This document shows positions 15,356 through 24,448 of a DNA stretch of 64,000 nt, in pieces; position 1 is the stretch's first letter; every line of letters begins with the position of its first letter. The position numbers were made by a program, and so were the translations under genes. Below the pieces are notes generated by a model. The model was given only the letters and a program-made list of their open reading frames with translations. It ran no database searches and was not told the DNA's origin. Location of the stretch: the NCBI GenBank assembly GCA_964607575.1, contig CAZSLS010000005.1, positions 18,828 through 82,827 of the forward strand, written 5' to 3'. This stretch comes from BS750m-G57 sp964607575 (GTDB lineage: Bacteria > Planctomycetota > Phycisphaerae > SM23-33).

Positions 15356-18019
15356 ATGACCGGATTCAACAGACAGCTGACAAATGCGTTGTTGCTGATG
15401 GGGCTTGCGCCGACGGCGATGTTCCTCTGCGCATGCACGCCGAGCACCCCGATGCGCCTCGGGCGAACGGTCATTCCGCTATCTCAGAATATCGCCCTCG
15501 ACATCGACGCCAACCGGGACGGTTACACCGGCCGCGTGGCGATAGAACTCGACGTGCGATTGTATACCGATACTATCGGCTTCCACGCCAGCGAGATAGA
15601 TCTCGAATCGGTGGTGCTCGACGGTCCCGATGGTTCGATCCCGCTGGATTGCACCGTCGGTCGCAAGGGGCTCGTAACCGCCCGGGCTCCGGGGCCGCTG
15701 AAACCGGGGCGATACACGTTGAAGATCGAATTCGCCAAGGAGTTCAACCGCAAGGGCATGTCGATATACAAGACCGAGCACGCCGGCGAGGCGTATGTTT
15801 TCACACAGTTCGAGCCGGAACTCGCCAGGGCGGCGTTTCCGTGCTGGGACGATCCGGGCTTCAAGATCCACTGGCGAATGACGCTGAAAGTGCCCGGGGA
15901 TCACATGGCGGTCTCGAACACCCCGCCCCAGCGGGTGACCACAACGCCGGAGAGCAAGACGATTCGATTCATGCGGACCAGGCCAATGCCCTCCTACCTC
16001 CTGGCGGTGGCTACCGGACCGCTGGAAGCTCTGGACGTCGAGGGCATGTCCGTACCCGGTCGGATTATCACCGCTCGCGGACAGAAGCATCTAGCCGAGA
16101 CGGCGCGCAAGATAAGCCCTCCGCTGCTGAAGACGCTGGAAGATTACTTCGAGTGTCCATACCCCTACGCGAAGCTCGACCAGATTGCAGTTCCCGAGTT
16201 CACGTGGGGTGCGATGGAGAACGTCGGGGCCATCACCTACCGCGACTCTATCCTGCTCAAGGACCCCAAGACGACCGCCGCCGCCCAGCGCCTCAGGCAG
16301 GCTCGGATCGTCGCCCACGAAATGGCGCACATGTGGTTCGGTAATCTCGTCACGCCGAAATGGTGGGACGACCTGTGGCTTAACGAGTCGTTCGCGTCCT
16401 GGATGGCGCTCAAGGTGGTCCGGAAGGTGCATCCGGAGTTCGATCAGGCCAATAGCGACATCGGTTCTAGGGAGTGGGCGATGAGAGCCGATTCGGCGGC
16501 TTCGACGCGCCCGATTCGCCGCGAGGTACGCGCCGACGAGAACATGACCAGACTGTTCAATGCAATCGCCTACAGCAAGGGGATGGCAATCCTGACCATG
16601 GTCGAAGACTGGCTGGGCGAAGAGAACTTCCGAAAGGGGATGATCCACTACATGAACCAGCATCGCTGGGGCAACGCTGACGCATTCGACCTGGCGGTGG
16701 CCCTGGGGCACGTCGACGACAGCGACATCAACGCGATCGTGAAAGACTTCATCACCCTCCCCGGCGTGCCCTTGGTGAAAGTGGAGTTCGTCGACGAGGA
16801 CACGGTGCGATTGACGCAGAGTCGATACAGACTCTGCGGTGAGACCGGCGGCGGGGTTGGGCGGGCGTGGAATATTCCCGTGATACTCAGGTACTCCGAC
16901 GGGCGGAAGGAGTATACGCAAAGGGTCCTGATGACCGGCTCGGTGTTGACCGTCAAACTCAAGACCGCAATCCTGCGAAAAGTCGATGGATGGCTTTATC
17001 CCAATGCCGATGAGAAGGGGTATTACCGCTGGGCGCTGGAGGGAGGCGAACTGACGAGGCTGGCGAAAATCGTGCGGGCGAAGTTTGATACTCGCCGCAA
17101 GCTGGGCTTCCTGGGCAACGTATCGGCCTTGTTCTACGCCGGCGACATACCGGCCGACGAGTTCCTGACGATCGTCGGATCGTTCAACCTCGATCCGGAC
17201 CCTGAAGTTGTCGCCAAAGTCGTCGAACTGCTCGACCGGACGCACGCGAACTTCATCACCGCCGACCTTGGCGACAAATACGCCGCCTATCTGCGGGCAG
17301 TGCTGGGTAAGTCGCTTCGGAAGATCGGTCCGGTCCGGGGCAAGGCTGAATCGGTCCACACCGCCTCGCTGAGGGCCAGTCTGACAGGCCTCCTTGGCGA
17401 GAAGGGCGGGGACGCCGACCTTATGAAACTCGCCCGGACCCAAGCCGCCAAATACGTCAGGAATCCGCGGTCGGTCGATCCGAACCTGGCTGAAACTTTC
17501 CTGAAACTCACAGCCATAACCGGTTCGAGCGACCTGTTCGACAAATACGCCCGGAAATTCGAGACCGCCAAGGACCCCACCGAGCGGGCGAATTACCTCG
17601 AGGCGCTGTCGAACTTCCGAGATCCCCAACTCATGGACAAGGCCCTGGATTACGCGATGAACGGTCCGGTGAAACCAAACCGAGTGTACAAGATCATCTT
17701 CGGCCAGGCGTGGGACGAAGCCACTCGCCGAAAGCTCTTCGACTGGGTGGTCGCCAACTACGACGCCATAAAGAAGAGAGTACCCCCCCGGGCCATGCCG
17801 TACTACCCACGGATCGCCGATGGGCGCTCGCCCGAACTCCTGGAAGAGGCGCGCAGATTCTTCCTCGCCGACAAGCATCACGCCGACGAGATGAAAGAGG
17901 AACTCCGGGAAGTAACCGACTCGGTAAATCTCCGCATCAGGCTCAACAAGAAGCAGCGCAACAACATTATCAGATTCCTCGACAGATTCCATCAGAGCGA
18001 TCCCAAGGACGGGACCTGA
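15356..18019 (+). CDS. M1-family aminopeptidase, lipoprotein
   Basis: An 887-residue zinc metallopeptidase. GAMENVGAITY is the M1 substrate-anchoring motif; HEMAHMWFGN with E at LNESFA gives the zinc site (His about 321 and 325, Glu about 344, catalytic Glu about 322). The N-terminus (NALLLMGLAPTAMFLCAC) ends in a lipobox-like LCAC, so the enzyme is probably anchored in the periplasm. The C-terminal 300 residues are helical and resemble the ERAP1-like domain. The ATG at 15356 is chosen because it opens directly on the signal peptide; a TTG 30 bases earlier is in frame. It should trim N-terminal residues from imported peptides. The gene diverges from the glycyl radical enzyme. Confidence 0.92.
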   Translation: MTGFNRQLTNALLLMGLAPTAMFLCACTPSTPMRLGRTVIPLSQNIALDIDANRDGYTGRVAIELDVRLYTDTIGFHASEIDLESVVLDGPDGSIPLDCTVGRKGLVTARAPGPLKPGRYTLKIEFAKEFNRKGMSIYKTEHAGEAYVFTQFEPELARAAFPCWDDPGFKIHWRMTLKVPGDHMAVSNTPPQRVTTTPESKTIRFMRTRPMPSYLLAVATGPLEALDVEGMSVPGRIITARGQKHLAETARKISPPLLKTLEDYFECPYPYAKLDQIAVPEFTWGAMENVGAITYRDSILLKDPKTTAAAQRLRQARIVAHEMAHMWFGNLVTPKWWDDLWLNESFASWMALKVVRKVHPEFDQANSDIGSREWAMRADSAASTRPIRREVRADENMTRLFNAIAYSKGMAILTMVEDWLGEENFRKGMIHYMNQHRWGNADAFDLAVALGHVDDSDINAIVKDFITLPGVPLVKVEFVDEDTVRLTQSRYRLCGETGGGVGRAWNIPVILRYSDGRKEYTQRVLMTGSVLTVKLKTAILRKVDGWLYPNADEKGYYRWALEGGELTRLAKIVRAKFDTRRKLGFLGNVSALFYAGDIPADEFLTIVGSFNLDPDPEVVAKVVELLDRTHANFITADLGDKYAAYLRAVLGKSLRKIGPVRGKAESVHTASLRASLTGLLGEKGGDADLMKLARTQAAKYVRNPRSVDPNLAETFLKLTAITGSSDLFDKYARKFETAKDPTERANYLEALSNFRDPQLMDKALDYAMNGPVKPNRVYKIIFGQAWDEATRRKLFDWVVANYDAIKKRVPPRAMPYYPRIADGRSPELLEEARRFFLADKHHADEMKEELREVTDSVNLRIRLNKKQRNNIIRFLDRFHQSDPKDGT

Positions 18020-18159
18020 TCGCAAAGATCAGACAATCCACCGTACCGGCCATAAGGGCAGTCCGCCTGCCACTATGATACCTGAACGCCTGCTGACGCC
18101 GATCCGCCCGATCAATCTAAGGTCCTCCATTTCCATCAGTTAGCTCCTATCCCGCAGTC

Positions 18160-18175
18160 TGGCATGCTCTTTGCA
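18160..18175 (+). promoter_or_regulatory. Sigma-54 (RpoN) -24/-12 promoter of hsp20
   Basis: TGGCATGCTCTTTGCA matches the sigma-54 consensus (TGGCACG, four bases, TTGCA) at every specified position but one, with the required ten bases between the GG and GC. Transcription would begin near 18186, about 80 bases before the Hsp20 ATG. This implies an enhancer-binding activator for the small heat-shock gene. Confidence 0.75.
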
Positions 18176-18264
18176 TTTTAGAATAGTGGCCAAAATGAAC
18201 TAAGTTGCAAACGTTTGCTGGATTACATGACAGAACCAAGAGCGAAAGCAGAAGGAGTAGAGTT

Positions 18265-18708
18265 ATGTTTCTGGTGAAAAGACAAAATGGAAGACGCAAC
18301 CGTCTGGGACTTCTCGATGCCCCGATGGACAACATGTTCAGTCGCCTTCTTGACGAATGGCCGCTGACTCAGCGGTGTCTTCACACGGTAGCGCCCGCGA
18401 TCGATCTGATGGAAGTTGATGACAACTTCAGCGTTCGCGCCGAACTGCCCGGCCTGACGGATGAAGATATCGAACTGTCGGTTCTGGACGACGTCCTGAC
18501 CATCAGTGGCGAAAAGAAGATCGAGAAGCCAACTGAGGCAAAGTACCACCATGCCGAGGGACAATCCGGGAAGTTCAGGCGGGAGATCCGCCTCCCTGCA
18601 CCGGTCGATACAGACAAAGTCGTTGCCGGCTTCACCAACGGTGTACTTACCGTAACACTGCCCAAGAGCGACAAGGCCAAGGCCAGGACGATCAAGATAG
18701 ACAAGTAG
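18265..18708 (+). CDS. Small heat-shock protein, Hsp20/alpha-crystallin family
   Basis: A 147-residue ATP-independent holdase that keeps unfolding proteins soluble. The alpha-crystallin domain spans about residues 45-140: APAIDLMEVDDNFSVRAELPG opens it, and FTNGVLTVTLPK is the conserved A-x-x-x-n-G-V-L signature. The C-terminal tail KARTIKIDK has the I-x-I motif used in oligomer assembly. AAGGAG lies 8 bases before the ATG at 18265; frames starting further upstream lack a ribosome site. A sigma-54 promoter lies about 90 bases upstream and a terminator follows, so the gene stands alone. Confidence 0.93.
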   Translation: MFLVKRQNGRRNRLGLLDAPMDNMFSRLLDEWPLTQRCLHTVAPAIDLMEVDDNFSVRAELPGLTDEDIELSVLDDVLTISGEKKIEKPTEAKYHHAEGQSGKFRREIRLPAPVDTDKVVAGFTNGVLTVTLPKSDKAKARTIKIDK

Positions 18709-18750
18709 CCTCGTGCAGGTTCCACAGGGCGTTCTACTGAAACGCATATA

Positions 18751-18800
18751 CAGCAATCCGACCGCGGGAAGCAGCCTGCGGGGCGGATTGCTGCTTTTTT
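18751..18800 (+). terminator. Rho-independent terminator of hsp20
   Basis: CAGCAATCCG at 18751-18760 pairs with CGGATTGCTG at 18784-18793, with further inner GC pairing, followed by a run of six T (18795-18800). It is 42 bases past the hsp20 stop. Confidence 0.85.
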
Positions 18801-18819
18801 CAGGGGCAAGGCCTTTTCG

Positions 18820-19992
18820 TCACGTGGCTCGCTCGCCGGAGTTTGCGGTGTCGGTGATCGGGCCTCTGAGGAGTTGGTCCAGGGCATCTCGCGCCGCGGT
18901 TGGGTTGCCGGCCTCCATTGCATCGGCCGATCGCATGAGAATGTCAGCCTGACGCGTGGTGAAGGCTCGCGGCAGCTTCGGGTCGAAACCGCCCAGTCCT
19001 GTCGCCGTAACGATAGCGTCTTTGAGTTCCTCAAGTCCCCGCCCGGTCATGGCGGAAATTTCGATTCGCTCGCCCGATCCCTCGTCAGCCGCCCGATCGC
19101 ACTTGGTTATCACCGACAGGAGTTTGGGGCGCCCCGAACTCAGGTCCAACCATCCGGGGGAATCCGCGTCGGCGGCGGGATCGAGCAGGATTACGATATC
19201 GGCCTCCAGCGCGCAGTGTCGAGCCCTTCGCACCGCTTCGGAGTCGATACCTTCGGGGGCATCCCAGAGCCCGGCGGTATCGGTAAGCCAGATCGGAACG
19301 CCGTTGATTACCGCCGGTTCGCGGACCCAGTCGCGCGTGGTGCCCGCGGTCTGGTGTACGATGCTGACCTCTCGCCCGACAAGAGCATTAGCCAGAGTAC
19401 TCTTGCCCGCATTCGGCGGACCGGCAAGTACAACTTCAGCCGGGACCAGCAGCTTGCGGATTTCTTTCAGCCCGTCGGCCGCCGCGCGAAGCCGATCGGA
19501 CCCGGGGGGTTCACCGGCGGCGGTAAGCGCGCTCAAGCCACCGGACCACTGGCTGCTCAACGCCACCACCGCCAACGCGCTTCGAGCCTCAGGAAGAACG
19601 GTCAGGAGTTCGGATCCAATCGACGGGTTATTCCAATCGGCGTGCGCGGCGTCCAGAGTCCCGTCGGGATCGACATTGCAGTCGTGTGGTTGGACGCCGA
19701 GACTCGCCAGCAGTTCCAGCGATCTTCGGGCGATATGCGGTCCGCCGTGGATGTTGATTTCGATACCGCGTAGCGTTCTGCAGACGATGACCTTGTCCAG
19801 CGCGGCGGCGGTCCGGTCGGCGGCGAGATATCCCAATTGCAGCGCGTTGCGGGGGGCATCAATGTGATCGCCGATCGGCCTGAATACGGCGGCGAGAATC
19901 TCTTCCGCCCGTGGGCCAATGAGTGTGATTACCGCGATTCCCCCGCGCCCGGGTGCGGTGCAAAGGGCCGCAGTTGTCGGCTCTGGAGTCAC
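18820..19992 (-). CDS. MnmE/TrmE-like tRNA-modification GTPase, short form
   Basis: A 390-residue protein. The N-terminal part (TAALCTAPGRGGIAVI) is the tetrahydrofolate-binding domain of MnmE. The G domain has the P-loop GPPNAGKST, switch TAGTTRDWV, DTAGL and ITKCD motifs. MnmE makes the cmnm5 modification of tRNA wobble uridine with MnmG. This copy is about 60-70 residues short, and the C-terminal Cys-x-Gly-Lys that ends normal MnmE, needed for catalysis, is absent (it ends GPITDTANSGERAT). It starts at a GTG 24 bases after coaX. It is either a divergent planctomycete form or a paralogue with another job. Confidence 0.78.
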   Translation of the reverse strand: MTPEPTTAALCTAPGRGGIAVITLIGPRAEEILAAVFRPIGDHIDAPRNALQLGYLAADRTAAALDKVIVCRTLRGIEINIHGGPHIARRSLELLASLGVQPHDCNVDPDGTLDAAHADWNNPSIGSELLTVLPEARSALAVVALSSQWSGGLSALTAAGEPPGSDRLRAAADGLKEIRKLLVPAEVVLAGPPNAGKSTLANALVGREVSIVHQTAGTTRDWVREPAVINGVPIWLTDTAGLWDAPEGIDSEAVRRARHCALEADIVILLDPAADADSPGWLDLSSGRPKLLSVITKCDRAADEGSGERIEISAMTGRGLEELKDAIVTATGLGGFDPKLPRAFTTRQADILMRSADAMEAGNPTAARDALDQLLRGPITDTANSGERAT

Positions 19993-20016
19993 TTCGCTGG
20001 CCTCGACATTGAAAAA

Positions 20017-20805
20017 CTACTTCAGCATGAACTTGTAGTACGCAATGGCCACACCGCGCAGAACAAGATCGTCCACGACGGCCTGGGCCAATTCAGATTC
20101 GTTGACGTCCGGGCAGATTACGCGGGCATCGCCGCCGGTGAGGATCACGACGGGCCAACTGCCCATTTCGGTGGCGTATGTTTCGATCAGTTCACGCAAT
20201 GCCCCGCGAGCGCCTCGCACGAGTCCGCCGATTATGGCCTGGGCGGTATCCTGTCCGTAGATCCAATCCGGTTCTGCGACCTGCACTTCGGGCAGTTGGG
20301 CTGTCTGCGACGCCAGGGCCTTGGCGCCCATGCGCAGACCAGGCAGGATCGCCCCGCCCTGGAACAGACCCTCTGAGTCCACGCAGTCGATCGTGATTGC
20401 CGACCCGAAGTCCGCAACCACGCACGCGACGCCCAAATGGTCGTATGCCGCCGCGGCCGCACATAGTCGGTCAGCCCCGATTCCCGCCGGGTGCGGCACG
20501 CTGGTTTCAATCGGAAGAGGCAGGTCGCGCCCGATAACCAGCACGTCCTGTTCGATAGCCTTGGCGGCTGCTGCTTCCAGGGCTTCCAGACCCTCAGGAT
20601 TGACCGAAGACGCCGCCACCGTTCCGCTACCACCCATCTCGCCCCAGACCGCCGCCAGACCATCGCCCAGACCGGACAGATCGTCATTGTCGAAGCTTGC
20701 TCGCGCGCTGCTGTCGGATCCATGAATGCAGGCTATCTGCACACTCGAATTGCCGATATCACACGCCAGTACGTTCGGTATCTTCCGGGCTTCGTCAGTC
20801 ATCAT
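20017..20805 (-). CDS. coaX: Type III pantothenate kinase CoaX
   Basis: A 262-residue ASKHA-fold kinase that phosphorylates pantothenate, the first step of coenzyme A synthesis. The phosphate-binding loop DIGNSSVQIA lies near the N-terminus; GIGADRLCAAAAAY and ADFGSAITIDCV are the family motifs, the latter with the catalytic Asp. Two adjacent ATG codons (20805 and 20802) are possible; both overlap the obgE 3' end by about 8-11 bases, indicating coupling. The length is typical. Confidence 0.9.
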   Translation of the reverse strand: MMTDEARKIPNVLACDIGNSSVQIACIHGSDSSARASFDNDDLSGLGDGLAAVWGEMGGSGTVAASSVNPEGLEALEAAAAKAIEQDVLVIGRDLPLPIETSVPHPAGIGADRLCAAAAAYDHLGVACVVADFGSAITIDCVDSEGLFQGGAILPGLRMGAKALASQTAQLPEVQVAEPDWIYGQDTAQAIIGGLVRGARGALRELIETYATEMGSWPVVILTGGDARVICPDVNESELAQAVVDDLVLRGVAIAYYKFMLK

Positions 20806-21868
20806 TGTCCGGTTCCGGTGGGTCAAATGTTTTCGAGACGCCCAAGGGCGGTTTGGACGGTTTCCCCCCTGTTTCGAGTTCGATACTCTCGGTGATCTTC
20901 CGCCAGATCACTTCGCCAAGGGCTTCGAGTCCCTTGCCCGTTACAGCGCTGATGGGAACGACCGGCGCGGCGACGGCCTCGCTGAACTCCGCCAGACGTT
21001 CATCGCTTCCGGTAAGGTCCATCTTGTTGGCGACGACTATTTCCGGTTTGGCGGCAAGGGCGGGCGAGTATTGTTCGAGTTCGCCCCTGATGGCGTGGTA
21101 GTTGGCGACCGGATCGCCGGTCAGCGGACAGATGTCAACCATATGCACGAGTACTCGCGTACGTTCGATGTGCCGCAGGAATGCATCTCCCAGACCCGCC
21201 CCCTCGTGGGCGCCTTCGATTATACCGGGTATATCGGCCAGCACGAACCGCCGGAACCTGGACAGTTCAACAATACCCAGACACGGATGCAGGGTAGTGA
21301 AGGGGTATGCGGCGATTTTCGGTCTGGCGGCCGATACTCGCGAGGTCAGGGTGCTCTTGCCCGCATTGGGCAGTCCGAGGAGTCCGGCGTCGGCGATCAA
21401 CTTGAGTTCCAGGTGCAGTTTCCTCTCCTGCCCCTCCTCGCCGGGCTCCCACTGGCGCGGGGCCTGGTTTGTGGCGGATTTGAAACGCGAGTTGCCCCTT
21501 CCTCCCTTACCGCCATGAGCTACGCAGACCTGCTCGCCGGGATCGGAAAGATCCTTGAGGGTGATCCCTTTCTCGGCGTCGTAGATTATCGTACCCGGAG
21601 GTACGCGCACTACCACGTCGGCGCCACCTCGCCCGTGCTTGTTTTTCCCTTCGCCGGGCCTCCCGTTTTCCGCCGACCAGTGATGGTGCCCGGCGAGGTG
21701 CTGGAGCGTGTTGTACGAGTCGTCGGCCTGGATGAAGACGTTTCCGCCCTTGCCCCCGTCTCCACCCGCAGGTCCGCCCTTGGGGATGTACTTCTCACGC
21801 CTGAACGCCATACACCCATTACCGCCATTCCCCGCCGTGACCACTATGTCGGCCTGGTCTACAAACAT
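20795..21868 (-). CDS. obgE: Ribosome-assembly GTPase ObgE
   Basis: A 357-residue Obg-family GTPase that binds the 50S subunit and links assembly to growth state. The Gly-rich Obg fold occupies about residues 1-155 (AGNGGNGCMAFRREKY, GGPAGGDGGKGG), followed by the G domain with GLPNAGKST, switch/G3 DIPGIIEGAHEG, NKMD and SAVTGKG. The family usually begins MFVDxxxIxVxAG, which points to the ATG at 21868; an in-frame ATG at 21895 would add nine residues. Upstream is rpmA, the usual partner, but separated by a terminator-like hairpin. Confidence 0.93.
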   Translation of the reverse strand: MFVDQADIVVTAGNGGNGCMAFRREKYIPKGGPAGGDGGKGGNVFIQADDSYNTLQHLAGHHHWSAENGRPGEGKNKHGRGGADVVVRVPPGTIIYDAEKGITLKDLSDPGEQVCVAHGGKGGRGNSRFKSATNQAPRQWEPGEEGQERKLHLELKLIADAGLLGLPNAGKSTLTSRVSAARPKIAAYPFTTLHPCLGIVELSRFRRFVLADIPGIIEGAHEGAGLGDAFLRHIERTRVLVHMVDICPLTGDPVANYHAIRGELEQYSPALAAKPEIVVANKMDLTGSDERLAEFSEAVAAPVVPISAVTGKGLEALGEVIWRKITESIELETGGKPSKPPLGVSKTFDPPEPDNDD

Positions 21869-21903
21869 CGCCTTTGTTACCGGTGCAGAATCCATGTGTG
21901 TAA

Positions 21904-21938
21904 CAAAAAGAGGATGACGCCTGGTCGGGCCATCCTCT
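21904..21938 (-). terminator. Terminator-like hairpin between rpmA and obgE
   Basis: On the minus strand AGAGGATG and CATCCTCT form an 8-bp stem with a 14-base loop, followed by TTTTTG. It lies about 64 bases past the rpmA stop and ends just before the obgE start region, so it may cut rpmA messages or attenuate obgE. Confidence 0.65.
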
Positions 21939-22001
21939 GGTTATCGGGTTTACCCCTCGGTCCCGGCGTACTACGGACGTCGGACCTGAAGAGGTCGAAG
22001 C

Positions 22002-22235
22002 TCAGGTGACGTCAACGAAACGACCGCGGAACGATACCTTGCCGTCTTTCAGCGCAAAGAGCGTATCGTCGCGTCCGCGCCCGACGTTATGACCGGGCTT
22101 AAACGGTGTTCCGACCTGGCGGACGATAATCCCGCCGGTGGTCACCGCCTGCCCGCCAAAGAGTTTGACTCCGCGATACTGTGGGTTGGAATTACGCCCG
22201 TTGCGGGTCGAACCTTGTCCCTTCTTGTGTGCCAT
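22002..22235 (-). CDS. rpmA: 50S ribosomal protein L27
   Basis: A 77-residue ribosomal protein. MAHKKGQGSTRNGRNSNPQ is the L27 N-terminus that reaches the peptidyl-transferase centre, and RGVKLFGGQ with GTPFKPGHNVGRGRDDTLFA completes the family pattern. There is no N-terminal cleavage extension before AHKKG. GGGAG lies 7 bases before the ATG at 22235. The usual upstream gene rplU (L21) is not found here; a secreted unknown follows further right. Confidence 0.96.
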   Translation of the reverse strand: MAHKKGQGSTRNGRNSNPQYRGVKLFGGQAVTTGGIIVRQVGTPFKPGHNVGRGRDDTLFALKDGKVSFRGRFVDVT

Positions 22236-22381
22236 CTTAATGCTCCCGTCTCGCCGCGTGGTGGCGGTAGTTATTCTTTCAGTATAGATCGAACCCCAAA
22301 GGATACCGCCAACTATGGTGGATGTCAAGGGGTGTGGGCTGTGTTTTTCGTCAATAGGCGTCCGGACCCGGCGAGGATATT

Positions 22382-23065
22382 CTAACGAAGCACCCACTTC
22401 TTACCGGTAAACTTCGCTTTTGTGTACGTCCTGTTTCCGCTTTCGCCCTTGATGGAGAAGCTCAGTTGCAGAGATTTGTGGAGGATAATCTTGTAGCTGA
22501 CCTTAGCCTGCTCGATACCATCAGCATCGGTTTCCGTTGTGGTCACGGGGCGGGGCAACTTCAGTTCCGCCGTCTCACCGCTCAACCCGCCGACGAATAT
22601 GTCGATCGAGCCAGCCTTGGGGTCAAAGTCGGGCCAGATCGCAACGCTGTCCCTGGCGTTATCCTTACCGTAGAGCAGCTTTCCGCCGACCTGAGTGTGG
22701 TCCTTGAGCAGCGGGTTGTTGTGGCGTTTCTTGATAGCGGCATATACGCTCGACAGTAGTCGCCGACCGGAGACTGAGGCCTGTCCCGTATCGGTATACA
22801 ATATGAACTCGGGGGTGAACCTCTGATCGGCGCCTCGCCCGGTGTCGGGGTTGCGCGACAGATTGGTCACCGTGTATCGCATGTACCAGAAGGTGGAAGA
22901 TTTCTTCCGCCCGGGCAGGGTAATTGTAATCGGCTGGGGGGCCTTAAAATCAAACCCCAACTCCCAAGTTGTAGGGACTTCGGACGGTTCGGGGGCGGTC
23001 ATGGCCTGAGGCAGGACCGCGACCAGACCGACCAACAGCGCTGTTGACACCAGAATACGTTTCAT
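22382..23065 (-). CDS. Unknown secreted protein
   Basis: A 227-residue protein that I do not recognise. It has a signal peptide (MKRILVSTALLVGLVAVL, cleaved near AMTA/PEP) and no other membrane segment. Mixed strands with motifs such as TFWYMRYTVTNLSR suggest a beta-sandwich. Homologues of this style are common as lineage-specific envelope proteins. GGGAG sits 8 bases before the ATG at 23065. It reads toward rpmA but is 146 bases away. Confidence 0.6.
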   Translation of the reverse strand: MKRILVSTALLVGLVAVLPQAMTAPEPSEVPTTWELGFDFKAPQPITITLPGRKKSSTFWYMRYTVTNLSRNPDTGRGADQRFTPEFILYTDTGQASVSGRRLLSSVYAAIKKRHNNPLLKDHTQVGGKLLYGKDNARDSVAIWPDFDPKAGSIDIFVGGLSGETAELKLPRPVTTTETDADGIEQAKVSYKIILHKSLQLSFSIKGESGNRTYTKAKFTGKKWVLR

Positions 23066-23239
23066 TGCTCTAGCTCCCACTTCGCTGCCGCTACGAATCA
23101 ATTCGTATCACCGGCCCAAGCGAAGACATCAGGAATATAGGTATTCTCACAACGGAAGTCAAGCCTGCTTTTGCGGCGGGGATATGTTGTTCGGTAACGC
23201 CCGCTTGCTTTGCAACGCCATGCCGGTAGTATAAGGGGG

Positions 23240-24169
23240 ATGGACCACGCGGAGATACAAGTAGTTCCACGGCGCGGGCGTTCGGCGGCGATCCGATTCC
23301 TCGTCGGCGGGACGAGCAACGACCGCCAGGTGCGCGCCGGATCGCAGGCAATGCAGCAGATGGTAACCAAAGCCGGATCGGCTGCATCCAGGCTCTGGTG
23401 GGCCCGGGCCGATCGCACAACTCTGGCGGTAGCATTGGTGGTCGAAGGGGCCGGACGCACGTCCATGCTGTTCTTCAGCCCGCCCGACGCGCCGGGAGTG
23501 GACCGCCAGTGGCTTGTCCGACTGATCGGTGAAATTTCGCGAGATGCAATCGAAGGCGGCATGTCGCTCGTGCAGGCGCTCATCGAACCCGCCGGCGGCG
23601 AGCGGGAGGCGGTCCTGGACGAGAGCGGACTGATACTGCTGGCCGATCTGATTTACATGAACCGCGACCTGCTGAGCAGCCCGCCCAGAGACCGGGACGC
23701 CCGCGAGGACCTCGTCTGGCGAAACTACAAACAGTTCACCGAAGTTGAACTGGGTGAGGTGATATCGAAGACCTACGTGGATTCAATGGACTGCCCCGCC
23801 CTTCGGGGCGTGCGCGAGATGCCGGATGTTATTGCCGGTCACAAATGCAGCGGGGTATTCTGTCCGGAAGCATGGTGGATTGTCGCCGGGGACGACCAGG
23901 CGCCGGCAGGATGCATCCTCGTCAACGACTCGATAAGGGCCCCCAGCGCAGACATAGTCTACATGGGAGTGGTCCCCGAGTCTCGCAGGCAGGGGCTGGC
24001 CGCCGCGATGCTCGAACAGGCCGTTGCGGGGGCATCCGAACGGAACTGCGAGAAGATTTCGGTGGCAGTGGATGCAAGGAATGATTATGCCATAAGAGTT
24101 TATGAGCAGTCCGGTTTTGTGGAGGTTCACCGCCGCCTGGCGTATGTTGAACTGAGACCGTGCCCCTGA
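23240..24169 (+). CDS. GNAT-family N-acetyltransferase with N-terminal extension
   Basis: A 309-residue protein. The C-terminal about 150 residues form a GNAT domain: VYMGVVPESRRQGLAAAML is motif A, which binds acetyl-CoA, and NDYAIRVYEQSGF is motif B. The N-terminal 150 residues are unfamiliar, with two alternating helix/strand segments. The substrate is unknown. The ATG at 23240 is taken because it opens the conserved-looking part; AAGGGGG is immediately upstream but very close, and a TTG at 23210 is an alternative. The gene precedes the dnaA control region. Confidence 0.75.
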   Translation: MDHAEIQVVPRRGRSAAIRFLVGGTSNDRQVRAGSQAMQQMVTKAGSAASRLWWARADRTTLAVALVVEGAGRTSMLFFSPPDAPGVDRQWLVRLIGEISRDAIEGGMSLVQALIEPAGGEREAVLDESGLILLADLIYMNRDLLSSPPRDRDAREDLVWRNYKQFTEVELGEVISKTYVDSMDCPALRGVREMPDVIAGHKCSGVFCPEAWWIVAGDDQAPAGCILVNDSIRAPSADIVYMGVVPESRRQGLAAAMLEQAVAGASERNCEKISVAVDARNDYAIRVYEQSGFVEVHRRLAYVELRPCP

Positions 24170-24448
24170 GAGTCGGTCTTGCAAGAATTGTTAACAAGTT
24201 GTGGAGAGAAGTTTTTTTTCGCCTCCAACCCGAGGGGTCTGAAGAGCTTGAGCGTTGTGGATAACATAAGGGGCGTATTGCCGTTGACCACCCATCTCTG
24301 AGGGCTTAAATTCTTCATGCTTGCCTGAGGCATGCATTGTTCGGCAAGCCAAGTCGGTGTGTCTGAATGGCCGGATTCAAGCGATCGTTGGGACGCTTGT
24401 CCAAGTTCGTGGGCGTTTGAAATTTTTGATACGGGCAAAGGGATTACC
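24170..24448 (+). promoter_or_regulatory. dnaA upstream region with DnaA box, possible origin
   Basis: This 279-base gap has one perfect DnaA box (TGTGGATAA at 24256-24264, the reverse complement of TTATCCACA) and a 7-of-9 match at 24200-24208 (TGTGGAGAG), with a T-rich stretch between. Such boxes beside dnaA can serve autoregulation or replication initiation. Only one exact box was found, so origin status is tentative. Confidence 0.5.

Noticed and set aside
16091..18025. A 644-codon open frame opposite the M1 aminopeptidase
   Set aside because: The aminopeptidase has full catalytic motifs and a signal peptide, so the minus frame is a shadow without recognisable domains.
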